64,000 bases of DNA from Candidatus Omnitrophota bacterium (GTDB lineage: Bacteria; CAIJMQ01), in NCBI GenBank assembly GCA_018812925.1, contig JAHJCU010000008.1, positions 62,001-126,000 of the forward strand. Reading direction: 5' to 3'. Below the pieces are notes generated by a model, which saw only the letters and a program-made list of their open reading frames with translations, was not told where the DNA came from and made no database searches. Both the position numbers and the translations under genes were made by a program. Shown here one piece after another: positions 34,279-41,831 of this stretch. Numbering within the stretch: the stretch's first letter is position 1; each line of letters opens with the position of its first letter.

Positions 34279-35526
34279 ATGTCCGCAGAAATTATAAATG
34301 TAGGTGATGAGCTTTTAAACGGGGAAACAGTGAATACAAATGCGGCTTATTTAGCCGCGAAACTTCAGGAATTCGGCATAGAACTTCACTATCAGACTAC
34401 TGTAGGCGATGATTCTTTGAGAATACAAAAAAATCTTAAAAGAGCGCTTTCCCGCTCGTCCATTATAATTATTACCGGCGGACTGGGCCCAACCAAAGAC
34501 GATATTACCAAAAAAGTCGTAGCCGATGTTTTAGGAAAACAACTGGTATCACACGAACCCACTCTTTCCAAAATACACAACAAACTTAAAGATTTGACAT
34601 CCTCAATAAGCAAGACAAACGAAAAAATAGCACTATATCCCGAAGGAGCGCAAATTATCGATAATCCGATAGGAACCGCTCCCGGAATTATAATCTCCGA
34701 AAACGGAAAAAGAATAATTCTTCTGCCGGGTGTCCCTAAAGAGCTAAAAGCTATTACTGAGAGAAATGCAATTCTTTGTTTTTCCCAAAGCAGAGAAAAA
34801 AATTATGTGATTAAACATCAAATACTCAAAGTTTGGGGAACACCAGAAGCAAAAGTCGGCGAAGTGCTTGAAGACATTATGGGAGAGAATAAAAATCCTC
34901 TTGTAGGTCTGCGCGTAGATGTAGAAGAAGGAGTTAAAGTCAGCATTACAGCAAAAGGGGGCTCTGTAGCAATCGCGCAAAAACTTATAGAAGATATGGA
35001 AAATATCGTTAAACAGAAACTTGGCGATGCCGTATATGCTACAGGAGAAACATCTATGGAGAAAGTCATAGGAATGCTGCTTTCCATAAACAAAAAAACT
35101 ATTGCTATAGCCGAATCAATAACCGGCGGATTAATTTCAAAAAAAATTACGGATATTCCGGGAAGCTCAAATTATTTCTTGTCGGGCATGGTGACTTATT
35201 CCAATGAATCCAAAATAAAAGATTTAAAAATTCCTGAAGAATTAATCAAAGAAAATGGAGCAGTAAGCGAACAAGTCGCAAAAGCAATGGCATTAGCTGT
35301 AAAAAATATATCCTCCGCCAATATAGGGTTGTCTACTACAGGGATTGCAGGACCATCAATCGGAACAACCAACAAATCTCTGGGACTTGTTTTTATCGGA
35401 TTGGCAACCGACAACAAGGGATGTCAAGTAGAGAAATATCAGTTTTCAGGCACGCGTTCTATGATTAGGACCAAAACCGCTCAAACCGCTCTTGATATGG
35501 TGAGAAGACATTTAATAACGATATAA
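34279..35526 (+). CDS. cinA: CinA: molybdopterin-binding-like domain plus NMN deamidase domain
   Basis: 415 residues. The N-terminal MoCF-biosynthesis-like domain (1-170) has INVGDELLNGETVNTNAAYLA-type start and TGGLGPTKDDITKK. The C-terminal PncC domain (from about 260) has AESITGGLISKKIT with the catalytic Ser, YSNESKIKDL and STTGIAGPSIGT. Bifunctional CinA hydrolyses ADP-ribose and deamidates nicotinamide mononucleotide in pyridine-nucleotide recycling. The cinA-thpR-recA order seen here is conserved in many bacteria. A GTGAGG site precedes the ATG. Confidence 0.95.
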   Translation: MSAEIINVGDELLNGETVNTNAAYLAAKLQEFGIELHYQTTVGDDSLRIQKNLKRALSRSSIIIITGGLGPTKDDITKKVVADVLGKQLVSHEPTLSKIHNKLKDLTSSISKTNEKIALYPEGAQIIDNPIGTAPGIIISENGKRIILLPGVPKELKAITERNAILCFSQSREKNYVIKHQILKVWGTPEAKVGEVLEDIMGENKNPLVGLRVDVEEGVKVSITAKGGSVAIAQKLIEDMENIVKQKLGDAVYATGETSMEKVIGMLLSINKKTIAIAESITGGLISKKITDIPGSSNYFLSGMVTYSNESKIKDLKIPEELIKENGAVSEQVAKAMALAVKNISSANIGLSTTGIAGPSIGTTNKSLGLVFIGLATDNKGCQVEKYQFSGTRSMIRTKTAQTALDMVRRHLITI

Positions 35527-35530
35527 AACA

Positions 35531-35605
35531 AATGTAAGTTGTAAGTCTTAAGTTATAAGTTACAAGTTTATACTTACTACTTACAACCTAAAACTTAGAA
35601 CTAGT
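35531..35605. repeat. Heptamer array, AAGTT/AACTT family
   Basis: AAGT at exactly 7-bp steps five times (GTAAGTT, GTAAGTC, TTAAGTT, ATAAGTT, ACAAGTT), then the inverse ATACTTA, CTACTTA, CAACCTA, AAACTTA at 7 bp. Between cinA and thpR. Confidence 0.8.
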
Positions 35606-35608
35606 TAA

Positions 35609-36175
35609 ATGCGTTGCTTTATTGCTATTCCTTTATCCGATAATATTCATAAAGAACTTTTCAAAATACAAGCTCAATTAAAAGAAGTCGCAGCAGACGT
35701 TAGATGGGTGAAAATTGAAAATGTACATCTTACTTTAAAATTTTTGGGTGAAGTTGATGAATCGAAAATCAAAACAATTTCCGAAGAATTAAAAAAAATA
35801 GTCAGAGAACATACAAGTTTTGAATCCTGTATTGGAAAACTCGGAACATTCCCTACTCTATTAAATCCTAAAGTAATCTGGATGGGTATAAGAAAAAATG
35901 AAGATAAGATAAATAAATTACAACAGGCAATAGAAGAGATTATGGAACCGTTAGGATTAAAGAAAGAAATACGCGCATTTTCCCCTCACCTTACACTGGG
36001 AAGAGTGCGAAGTAAAAAAAACATTCAAAAGTTAACGGAAAAGTTAAAAACATTATCATTACCACACTTAATACCCTTTACTGTATATGAAACAATATTT
36101 TTCCAGAGTATATTAAAACCCAGCGGAGCAGAATACACCGTTTTAGATAAATTTTCACTCAAGGTTGAATCTTAG
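35609..36175 (+). CDS. thpR: RNA 2',3'-cyclic phosphodiesterase (2H family)
   Basis: 188 residues beginning RCFIAIPLSDNI, the usual ThpR/LigT start. Two catalytic H-x-T-L motifs are visible: H40-LTL in VHLTLKFLGEV and H127-LTL in PHLTLGRVRS. The family opens 2',3'-cyclic phosphates on RNA (and ligates tRNA halves in vitro); its role in vivo is unclear. Position between cinA and recA is the conserved one. No ribosome site is obvious; the start lies 3 bp after a heptamer array. Confidence 0.92.
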   Translation: MRCFIAIPLSDNIHKELFKIQAQLKEVAADVRWVKIENVHLTLKFLGEVDESKIKTISEELKKIVREHTSFESCIGKLGTFPTLLNPKVIWMGIRKNEDKINKLQQAIEEIMEPLGLKKEIRAFSPHLTLGRVRSKKNIQKLTEKLKTLSLPHLIPFTVYETIFFQSILKPSGAEYTVLDKFSLKVES

Positions 36176-36212
36176 CTGGGAATATGATAATTTTGACAAG
36201 TCTTATAATATG

Positions 36213-36240
36213 ATTACAGATGTTTTTTAATTGCTATAAT
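36213..36240 (+). promoter_or_regulatory. Candidate recA promoter
   Basis: ATTACA (36213-36218), 16-bp spacer, TATAAT (36235-36240), 20 bp before the GTG start. A TTGACA at 36193 is also present but wrongly spaced. I see no LexA-type operator. Confidence 0.4.
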
Positions 36241-36260
36241 CATTCTAACGGGAGGATAAA

Positions 36261-37310
36261 GTGACGGAAAAATCAGAAAAGAATACGGAAAAGATTAACA
36301 AAGATAAAGCGCTTGAGTTGGCTTTAAGTCAAATAGAAAAACAACACGGTAAGGGTTCTATTATGCGCCTCGGTGACGCAAGAGCATATATTCCGGTTGA
36401 GGTTATATCTACCGGAGCACTCACTCTTGATTTGGCATTAGGCGTTGGAGGTCTCCCTCGAGGTAGAGTGACCGAAATATACGGTCCCGAATCAAGCGGT
36501 AAGACAACGCTTTCTCTTCATGTAATAGCGAACGCGCAAAAAATGGGAGGGAAGGCCGCATTTATTGATGTTGAACATGCCTTAGACCCCAAATATGCCA
36601 AAATTTTGGGGGTTGACCTGGACAATCTATTGGTTTCCCAGCCCGACACAGGCGAACAGGCGCTGGATATTACTGAAGTTTTAGTCAGGTCCAATACAAT
36701 GGATGTAATTGTAATTGATTCGGTAGCAGCTTTAGTTCCAAGAGCAGAACTTGAAGGAGATATGGGCGATTCTCACATGGGACTTCAGGCACGGCTTATG
36801 TCACAGGCGTTAAGAAAACTTACATCTTCTATAAGTAAATCCAAAACTGTATGTATTTTCATTAATCAGATAAGAATGAAAATCGGCGTAATGTGGGGCA
36901 ATCCCGAGACCACTACAGGCGGGAAAGCATTAAAATTCTATTCATCGGTAAGATTAGATATACGAAGAACAGGTAAGATAACCGGAGAAAACGACACTAT
37001 CACCGGAAGCACAAACAGAGTAAAAGTAGTAAAAAATAAAGTTGCTCCGCCTTTCAGACAAGCTATGTTGGATATTTTATATAATCAAGGCATATCATGG
37101 GAAAGCAGTGTAATAGAAGCCGCCGCAGAATATGGCATCGTAGAAAAAGCCGGTTCATGGTATTCATATAAAGGAGAAAAAATAGGGCAAGGAAAAGAAA
37201 ACGCTACAAAATACTTAAAAGAACATGCGGATATCACCGAGGAAATAGTAACAAAAGTTAAAGAAAAGGCAGGGATACTCAAATCTCCAGCAAAAGAGAG
37301 GAATAAATAA
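36261..37310 (+). CDS. recA: Recombinase RecA
   Basis: Strand-exchange ATPase of homologous recombination and SOS control. 349 residues starting at GTG, with GGGAGGATAAA immediately upstream. Walker A GPESSGKT at 75-82, [33 protein letters not shown], Walker [14 protein letters not shown]2-type [20 protein letters not shown] and [11 protein letters not shown]. No intein. Downstream rplI follows after 1 bp, an unusual neighbour for recA. Confidence 0.97.
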   Translation: MTEKSEKNTEKINKDKALELALSQIEKQHGKGSIMRLGDARAYIPVEVISTGALTLDLALGVGGLPRGRVTEIYGPESSGKTTLSLHVIANAQKMGGKAAFIDVEHALDPKYAKILGVDLDNLLVSQPDTGEQALDITEVLVRSNTMDVIVIDSVAALVPRAELEGDMGDSHMGLQARLMSQALRKLTSSISKSKTVCIFINQIRMKIGVMWGNPETTTGGKALKFYSSVRLDIRRTGKITGENDTITGSTNRVKVVKNKVAPPFRQAMLDILYNQGISWESSVIEAAAEYGIVEKAGSWYSYKGEKIGQGKENATKYLKEHADITEEIVTKVKEKAGILKSPAKERNK

Positions 37311-37311
37311 T

Positions 37312-37755
37312 ATGAAATTAATATTAACTAAAGATGTAGAAAACCTGGGTCAAATCGGTGATATAGTAAACGTAAAGGAGGGATATGCTCGTAATTATCT
37401 TATCCCTAAAAAGTTAGTTTTTGAAGCAACACCAGCAAACGAAAAAATCATACAAAAGGAAAAAATAAAAGCGGATAAGAGAAGAAAAGAAAATAGAAAA
37501 GCAATAGACGAACTGTGTGAAAAATTAGAAAAACTTTCTTTAACTGCGCCTGTTCAGGTGGGAGAAAAAGATAAATTATACGGTTCTGTAACCACACAGG
37601 ATATTTCGGACCTTTTGAAAAAAGAAGGCTTTGATATAGACAAAAGGAAAATAGAAATTTCCAATCCGATAAAAGCATTAGGTATATACAGCGTAAAAAT
37701 CAAACTTGACCTTGAAGTTACTGCCACTACAAAAGTTTGGGTGGTGAAAATGTAA
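37312..37755 (+). CDS. rplI: 50S ribosomal protein L9
   Basis: 147 residues with the L9 start MKLILTKDVENLGQIGD, the RNA-binding N-domain signature GYARNYLIPKKLV, the long connecting helix rich in Lys/Glu, and a C-domain ending in KVWVVKM. Usually rplI lies with rpsF/ssb/rpsR/dnaB; here it follows recA by 1 bp, so the two share a transcript. AGAGAGGAATAAAT provides the ribosome site within the recA end. A strong intrinsic terminator follows. Confidence 0.95.
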   Translation: MKLILTKDVENLGQIGDIVNVKEGYARNYLIPKKLVFEATPANEKIIQKEKIKADKRRKENRKAIDELCEKLEKLSLTAPVQVGEKDKLYGSVTTQDISDLLKKEGFDIDKRKIEISNPIKALGIYSVKIKLDLEVTATTKVWVVKM

Positions 37756-37830
37756 ATCGGTTTGCGGTATTCGGTTATCGGTTATCGCGAAAACCGACAA
37801 CCGTTTTTTTCTTTTCCGATAACCATTAAT
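37756..37830. repeat. Heptamer array, CGGTTAT/ATAACCG family
   Basis: CGG at exactly 7-bp steps four times (CGGTTTG, CGGTATT, CGGTTAT, CGGTTAT), then AACCGAC, AACCG, T-run and GATAACC. Contains the terminator below. Confidence 0.8.
37772..37810 (+). terminator. Intrinsic terminator after rplI, made by the heptamer array
   Basis: CGGTTATCGGTT pairs with AACCGACAACCG in 11 of 12 positions across an 8-nt loop and is followed directly by seven T. Confidence 0.8.
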
Positions 37831-37834
37831 TCAT

Positions 37835-38638
37835 ATGGATAGAGCCAAAGTTCTTGCAAATGCCAAGCGCATAGTCGTAAAAATCGGCAGCCGCGTTATA
37901 ACCTCATCCAAAAACGAACTGGATTCATCCCTAATAAACGCTTTAGTTAAGGATATTGAAGCGCTATACAGAAAAAAACATCAGATTTTAATTGTAACTT
38001 CCGGCGCAATAGTGGCGGGGCTAAAAGATTTAAAACTCGGCTCAAGACCTACCGACCTGCCTTTAAAACAAGCCGCATCCGCAGTGGGACAAGTAAAACT
38101 AATGCACAGTTACGTTACCGCATTTAAAAAATATGATATCCCTGTTGCGCAAATTCTTTTGACACAGGAGGATTTGCACAACGGCAAGAGATATTTAAAT
38201 GCAAAAAATACCTTGCGTCGTCTTTTAGACAAAGGTGTTATACCTATCATTAACGAAAACGATACGGTTGCCGTGGAAGAAATAAAATTCGGGGACAACG
38301 ACACACTTTCAGCTTTAGTTTCTCTTATGATGGATGTGGACTTATTAACAATCCTTACAAATACAGACGGTTTATATACCGACATCCCTTGCGACAATAA
38401 GAGAGCTGAATTCGTGCCTTATGTAAAGAAGATTACACCTGCAATAGAAAAAATGGCTAAAGCTAAAGGCGACGGCGCAGGCGGGATGGAAACAAAAATT
38501 AAAGCGGCTAAAATGCTAACTCAATCAGGAATACCCGTTGTTATTGCTAACGGTAGAGAAAAACAGATATTAAATAAGATAATTTCAGGTAAAGAAATCG
38601 GCACATTCTTCGCTGCGATTGAAAAGAAGAAGAAATAA
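37835..38638 (+). CDS. proB: Glutamate 5-kinase, without PUA domain
   Basis: First step of proline synthesis. 267 residues of amino-acid-kinase fold: RIVVKIGSRVITS start, IVTSGAIVAGL, QAASAVGQVKLMHSY, PIINENDTVAVEEIKFGDND, LTILTNTDGLYT and GAGGMETKIKAAKML. It ends after ISGKEIGTFF, so the PUA domain of E. coli ProB is absent, as in many bacteria. proA would be expected next, but 3.2 kb of accessory DNA intervenes. No clear Shine-Dalgarno sequence. Confidence 0.95.
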   Translation: MDRAKVLANAKRIVVKIGSRVITSSKNELDSSLINALVKDIEALYRKKHQILIVTSGAIVAGLKDLKLGSRPTDLPLKQAASAVGQVKLMHSYVTAFKKYDIPVAQILLTQEDLHNGKRYLNAKNTLRRLLDKGVIPIINENDTVAVEEIKFGDNDTLSALVSLMMDVDLLTILTNTDGLYTDIPCDNKRAEFVPYVKKITPAIEKMAKAKGDGAGGMETKIKAAKMLTQSGIPVVIANGREKQILNKIISGKEIGTFFAAIEKKKK

Positions 38639-38675
38639 ATATTGAAACATAAAGCTTAAGACGAGGTCATCCACA

Positions 38676-38697
38676 GAGATAATTTGGTTGTGATGTA
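38676..38697 (+). promoter_or_regulatory. Shared 22-bp upstream motif, copy 1
   Basis: GAGATAATTTGGTTGTGATGTA, 19 bp before the ankyrin-gene ATG (split here for reading: GAGATAATTT-GGTTGTGATGTA). With the next copy the similarity extends about 15 bp further upstream (ACGAxGTxATCCA). Confidence 0.65.
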
Positions 38698-38716
38698 AAA
38701 AAAGGGAGGAGAGAAG

Positions 38717-39793
38717 ATGAAAAAATTAGGTGTCTTGGCTGTAATTATTGTTGCTATTATTGTTGTTCTGTTTTCTATAAAAAATTTTCGCAAGGATACA
38801 AAAGATGTTATTCCCAACGAGATAAATAAGCAGATAAATGAAGAATTATTAAACGCTTCAATTCGTGGGAATATAGAAACTGTTCAAACACTTCTCGATA
38901 AAGGAGCAGACGTAAATGCGAAAAATAATGGCGGCTATACTGCATTATGGTGGGCTTCCTTTAACGGACACGCTGATATAGTGAAACTACTCATTGAAAA
39001 TGGTGCAGATATCAATGTGAAAGCAAAAAAGGATGGTTGGACAGCATTAACTGTAGCTTCCTTTGATGGACATCTAGATATGGTAAAAGTGCTCGTCGAA
39101 AATGGGGCTGATATCAACGCGAAAGATAATGAACAAGCTACTGCACTAATACAAGCTTGCCGAAATGGAAAAATTAATATAGTTAAATTGCTGATTGAAA
39201 AGGGAGCGGATATTGATACAACAGACAATGAAGGTTATACCGCATTAATGACAGCTTTCGAAAACGGATGGACCGACATAGCAAGCCTTCTTAAACAGGC
39301 AGGAGCAAACATGAAGATAGGCATAAAGGAAGAATTGTTGATAGCATTGAGAGAAGGAAATGTAGAAAACATCCTATCTCTTCTCGAAAAAGGAGCAGAT
39401 GTGAATACAAGATATCATAGCGGCAGGACTGCATTAATGCAAACATATCAAATTGAAGTAATTAAACTGCTTATTGATAAAGGGGTGGATGTCAACGCGA
39501 AAACAAATAACGGCAGTACTGCACTAATAGGAACTTCCATGAATGGACAAAATGATATAGTAAAACTGCTTATTGAAAAAGGGGCAGACATTGATGCAAT
39601 GAACAATAACGGCTATAGCGCGTTAATTATAGCTTCTTCAATGGGACATACCGATTTAGTTGAATTGCTTATTGATAAGGGCGCATATGTCAATGCAAAA
39701 CCCAAGAATGGCTGGACTGCGTTAAAGTGGGCTTCCCAAGACGGACACGCAGATATAGTAGCACTACTTAAACAAGCAGGGGCAAAAGAATAA
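38717..39793 (+). CDS. Membrane-anchored or exported ankyrin-repeat protein
   Basis: 358 residues. Residues 4-22 form one hydrophobic helix (LGVLAVIIVAIIVVLFSI), a signal anchor or uncleaved signal; the rest would be periplasmic. About ten ankyrin repeats of 33 residues follow, with consensus G-x-TALxxAS-x-GHxDIVKLLIExGADINAK. They appear as two related halves, each ending in LLKQAGA, and one repeat in the second half is shortened. Ankyrin proteins bind other proteins; no partner can be named. GGGAGGAGAGAAG gives a strong ribosome site. It is the first gene of the block separating proB from proA. Confidence 0.88.
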   Translation: MKKLGVLAVIIVAIIVVLFSIKNFRKDTKDVIPNEINKQINEELLNASIRGNIETVQTLLDKGADVNAKNNGGYTALWWASFNGHADIVKLLIENGADINVKAKKDGWTALTVASFDGHLDMVKVLVENGADINAKDNEQATALIQACRNGKINIVKLLIEKGADIDTTDNEGYTALMTAFENGWTDIASLLKQAGANMKIGIKEELLIALREGNVENILSLLEKGADVNTRYHSGRTALMQTYQIEVIKLLIDKGVDVNAKTNNGSTALIGTSMNGQNDIVKLLIEKGADIDAMNNNGYSALIIASSMGHTDLVELLIDKGAYVNAKPKNGWTALKWASQDGHADIVALLKQAGAKE

Positions 39794-39798
39794 AGAAA

Positions 39799-39893
39799 AT
39801 GAATACTAAATCTCAAATTCTGAAAATAGCTCAAGAGGCGAATACACTCCACCACTATAAAACATTGATACAGCATATATAAGCTGGGCTATG
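39799..39893 (+). pseudogene. Decayed duplicate of the proA 5' end
   Basis: The reading starts ATG-AAT-ACT-AAA and gives MNTKSQILKIAQEA, against MNIKTEILKIAKEA of the intact proA at 41828. After about 35 unrelated bases, ATATAAGCTGGGCTATGCT matches TATAAGCTGGCTATGGCT of proA. The frame stops after 27 codons. It begins 5 bp after the ankyrin stop, exactly where proA would start if the rest of the block were absent, so it marks the insertion history. Confidence 0.75.
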
Positions 39894-39974
39894 CTATAAT
39901 ATAGAAGTTTATTAGGACATCCGAAGTGCATTCCGCTTAAATCAATTGACACAAAGTTCTCAGGAGGCTAAATC

Positions 39975-40742
39975 ATGGAAAAAATTCGCGTTGGACTATT
40001 TGGGTTCGGAAGAACCGGCAAAATCGTTGCCAATGAATATTTACAAGACAGCATTTTCTCTTTAGAATGGGTCGTCCGCAAAACCCACCGAGACAAGCAC
40101 AAATTCGCTTCAGACCTTCTTGGGTATGAATATGAAGCCGGAAAAATATTTTCCATTGCCGAAATAGATGATTCCTTTTTCAAAAATAATCCCGTAGATA
40201 TAATTGTTGATTTTGCCAGTTCCAAAGCTGTAAACTATTATGAAAAAGCCGCATTTTTAGGCATTAAAATAATTTCGGCAATTTCTAACTATAAAAAGCA
40301 AGATCTAGACAAACTCTTGTCGTTAAAATCGCGGACAGCTGTACTTTATTCACCCAATATAACCCTCGGTATCAATTTCCTCCTTATTGCATCTCAAGTC
40401 CTTCAGGAGATAGCTCCTCACGCAGATATAGAAATTGTAGAAGAACACTTTAGGGAAAAACAAGGTGCATCCGGCACTGCAAAAAAACTCGCTTCTATCC
40501 TAAATCTTAATGAAAAGACAAATGTTAATTCAATCCGTGTCGGTGGAATTGTCGGAAAACACGAGATAATTTTCGGTTTACAGAACCAAACCATAAGATT
40601 GGCGCATGATAGTATAAGCAGAGCAGCGTTTGGTCAAGGAGCCATTTTTGCGTCAAAATGGCTTATAAAAAAACATAAAGGTTTATACTCAATGGAACAG
40701 GTAATTACAGAAATGTTCAAAAAACATCTGCCTGTTTACTAA
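39975..40742 (+). CDS. DapB-like dihydrodipicolinate reductase family protein
   Basis: 255 residues. Rossmann start IRVGLFGFGRTGKIVANEYL, IIVDFASSKAVNYYEKA (DapB: DFT-x-P), the loop LYSPNITLGINFLL and GGIVGKHEIIFG follow dihydrodipicolinate reductase. The active-site stretch is EEHFREKQGASGTAKKL. The family reads E-x-HH-x-x-K-x-DAPSGTA, so the first His and the Lys are kept while the second His is Phe and DAP is QGA. It may act on a different substrate or be a divergent lysine-pathway enzyme. An extended -10 (TGCTATAAT, ending at 39900) lies upstream inside the proA fragment. AGGAGG lies upstream of the ATG. Confidence 0.75.
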   Translation: MEKIRVGLFGFGRTGKIVANEYLQDSIFSLEWVVRKTHRDKHKFASDLLGYEYEAGKIFSIAEIDDSFFKNNPVDIIVDFASSKAVNYYEKAAFLGIKIISAISNYKKQDLDKLLSLKSRTAVLYSPNITLGINFLLIASQVLQEIAPHADIEIVEEHFREKQGASGTAKKLASILNLNEKTNVNSIRVGGIVGKHEIIFGLQNQTIRLAHDSISRAAFGQGAIFASKWLIKKHKGLYSMEQVITEMFKKHLPVY

Positions 40743-40908
40743 AAACGCTCTTTATAATAAAAATCGTAATCTATCCACCTTCCTCAAATTCTCTGCAAAA
40801 TAACATTTCAATAAGTATAAATACTCGTTGGAATCATCTTGGAATCCGTGATATTATTAGTTTGAAATAGTGAGGGTAAACAGAAAAACTACGACGAAGT
40901 TATCCATT

Positions 40909-40930
40909 GAGATAATTTGGTTGTGTTGTA
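40909..40930 (+). promoter_or_regulatory. Shared 22-bp upstream motif, copy 2
   Basis: GAGATAATTT-GGTTGTGTTGTA, 21 bp before the next ATG, with the same upstream extension ACGAAGTTATCCA. Could contain a -35 (TTGAGA) and -10 (TAGGAT) 16 bp apart. Confidence 0.65.
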
Positions 40931-40951
40931 GGATAAAGGAAGAGGTATTTT

Positions 40952-41185
40952 ATGCGATGGATAGATGATGTAAAAAATGCTCTTGTTGAATTGGGAGGAG
41001 AAGCACATCTCTCACAAATATATGAAATAGTAGAGAAAAATCGATCTAAACGAGGTGATACAATGGGAAAACTCAAATCGTGGGTACGTAATACCCTACA
41101 ACAAAATTCGAGAGAAAAAGGAAAGAACATTTTTAAGTCTGTCTATCCAGTTGAGATGAGAAAAGGGATATGGAGGTTATTGTAA
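40952..41185 (+). CDS. Small winged-helix-like (HARE-HTH type) protein
   Basis: 77 residues: RWIDDVKNALVELGGEAHL-SQIYEIVEKNR, then WVRNTLQQNSREK and a final GIWRLL. This W-x5-AL-x-ELGGEAHL...IYE...R.TLQ...G.W.L pattern is that of the winged helix-turn-helix often found at the N-terminus of restriction or HNH endonucleases and of some regulators. Here it stands alone, so it could be a DNA-binding regulator or the remnant of a larger nuclease. It is flanked on both sides by copies of the shared 22-bp motif, a possible operator. AAAGGAAGAGG serves as ribosome site. Confidence 0.6.
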   Translation: MRWIDDVKNALVELGGEAHLSQIYEIVEKNRSKRGDTMGKLKSWVRNTLQQNSREKGKNIFKSVYPVEMRKGIWRLL

Positions 41186-41198
41186 CGTTAGAACCATA

Positions 41199-41220
41199 GA
41201 GATAATTTGGTTGTTTTGTA
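41199..41220 (+). promoter_or_regulatory. Shared 22-bp upstream motif, copy 3
   Basis: GAGATAATTT-GGTTGTTTTGTA, 20 bp before the next ATG. Followed by TAAAAT-like -10 positions. Confidence 0.65.
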
Positions 41221-41240
41221 AAATATAAAGAGAAATCCTT

Positions 41241-41831
41241 ATGCAATCCGATTTCATTGATACATATTTTCAACGAGTCTCACGGTTACCTTTTACTGAG
41301 GATCAAATGAAAACTCAATTTGGGTTGAAAGAAGATGAGATCAAAACTTTTATCAGTCTTAGAGAAGGTATCAACAGTATTCTTAAATTAGTTGTAGACC
41401 AATGGAAACTGATTGACCCTAATGCACAAAAAATTGATCCCAATGAAATTTCTCAGAAGTATATTGAGATTCGACTCGGCGGATTGAAAGATATGTCAGC
41501 GGAACTTGCTGATTTCATACAACAATCAGCTTTACAGTACTTCGGTCTTCTTGCAGATGCCAATAAGCCGGGATGGTTGCCAAAACAAATGATAAGAATA
41601 TGTCCAGATTTGGAGAAAGATATTAGACTGTTCATAAAGCAGATAGCAAAATTGGAAAGTTTTATGCGAACATTTCCAGTACTTATCCAAGCAATAAGAC
41701 AGAGCAAGCCAAGCGAGAAACAATATTTAATCAACTATACACTCGATGAATTAAAATATGGCATCAAGAATGCTGACAAAAAACCTGCGTTCTGGCGCAA
41801 AATTGAACGACAATTCAAAATTACTAAATGA
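41241..41831 (+). CDS. Protein of unknown function in the proB-proA block
   Basis: 196 residues that I do not recognise. No signal peptide or membrane helix; composition suggests an all-helical soluble protein (long amphipathic stretches such as EIKTFISLREGINSILKLVVDQW and DIRLFIKQIAKLESFMRTF, read as separate helices). No catalytic motif stands out. Its stop overlaps the proA start by 4 bp, so it is translated with proA, and it has its own copy of the shared 22-bp motif. Pairing with the small winged-helix protein upstream suggests a two-gene unit, perhaps regulator and effector; this is conjecture. Confidence 0.7.
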   Translation: MQSDFIDTYFQRVSRLPFTEDQMKTQFGLKEDEIKTFISLREGINSILKLVVDQWKLIDPNAQKIDPNEISQKYIEIRLGGLKDMSAELADFIQQSALQYFGLLADANKPGWLPKQMIRICPDLEKDIRLFIKQIAKLESFMRTFPVLIQAIRQSKPSEKQYLINYTLDELKYGIKNADKKPAFWRKIERQFKITK

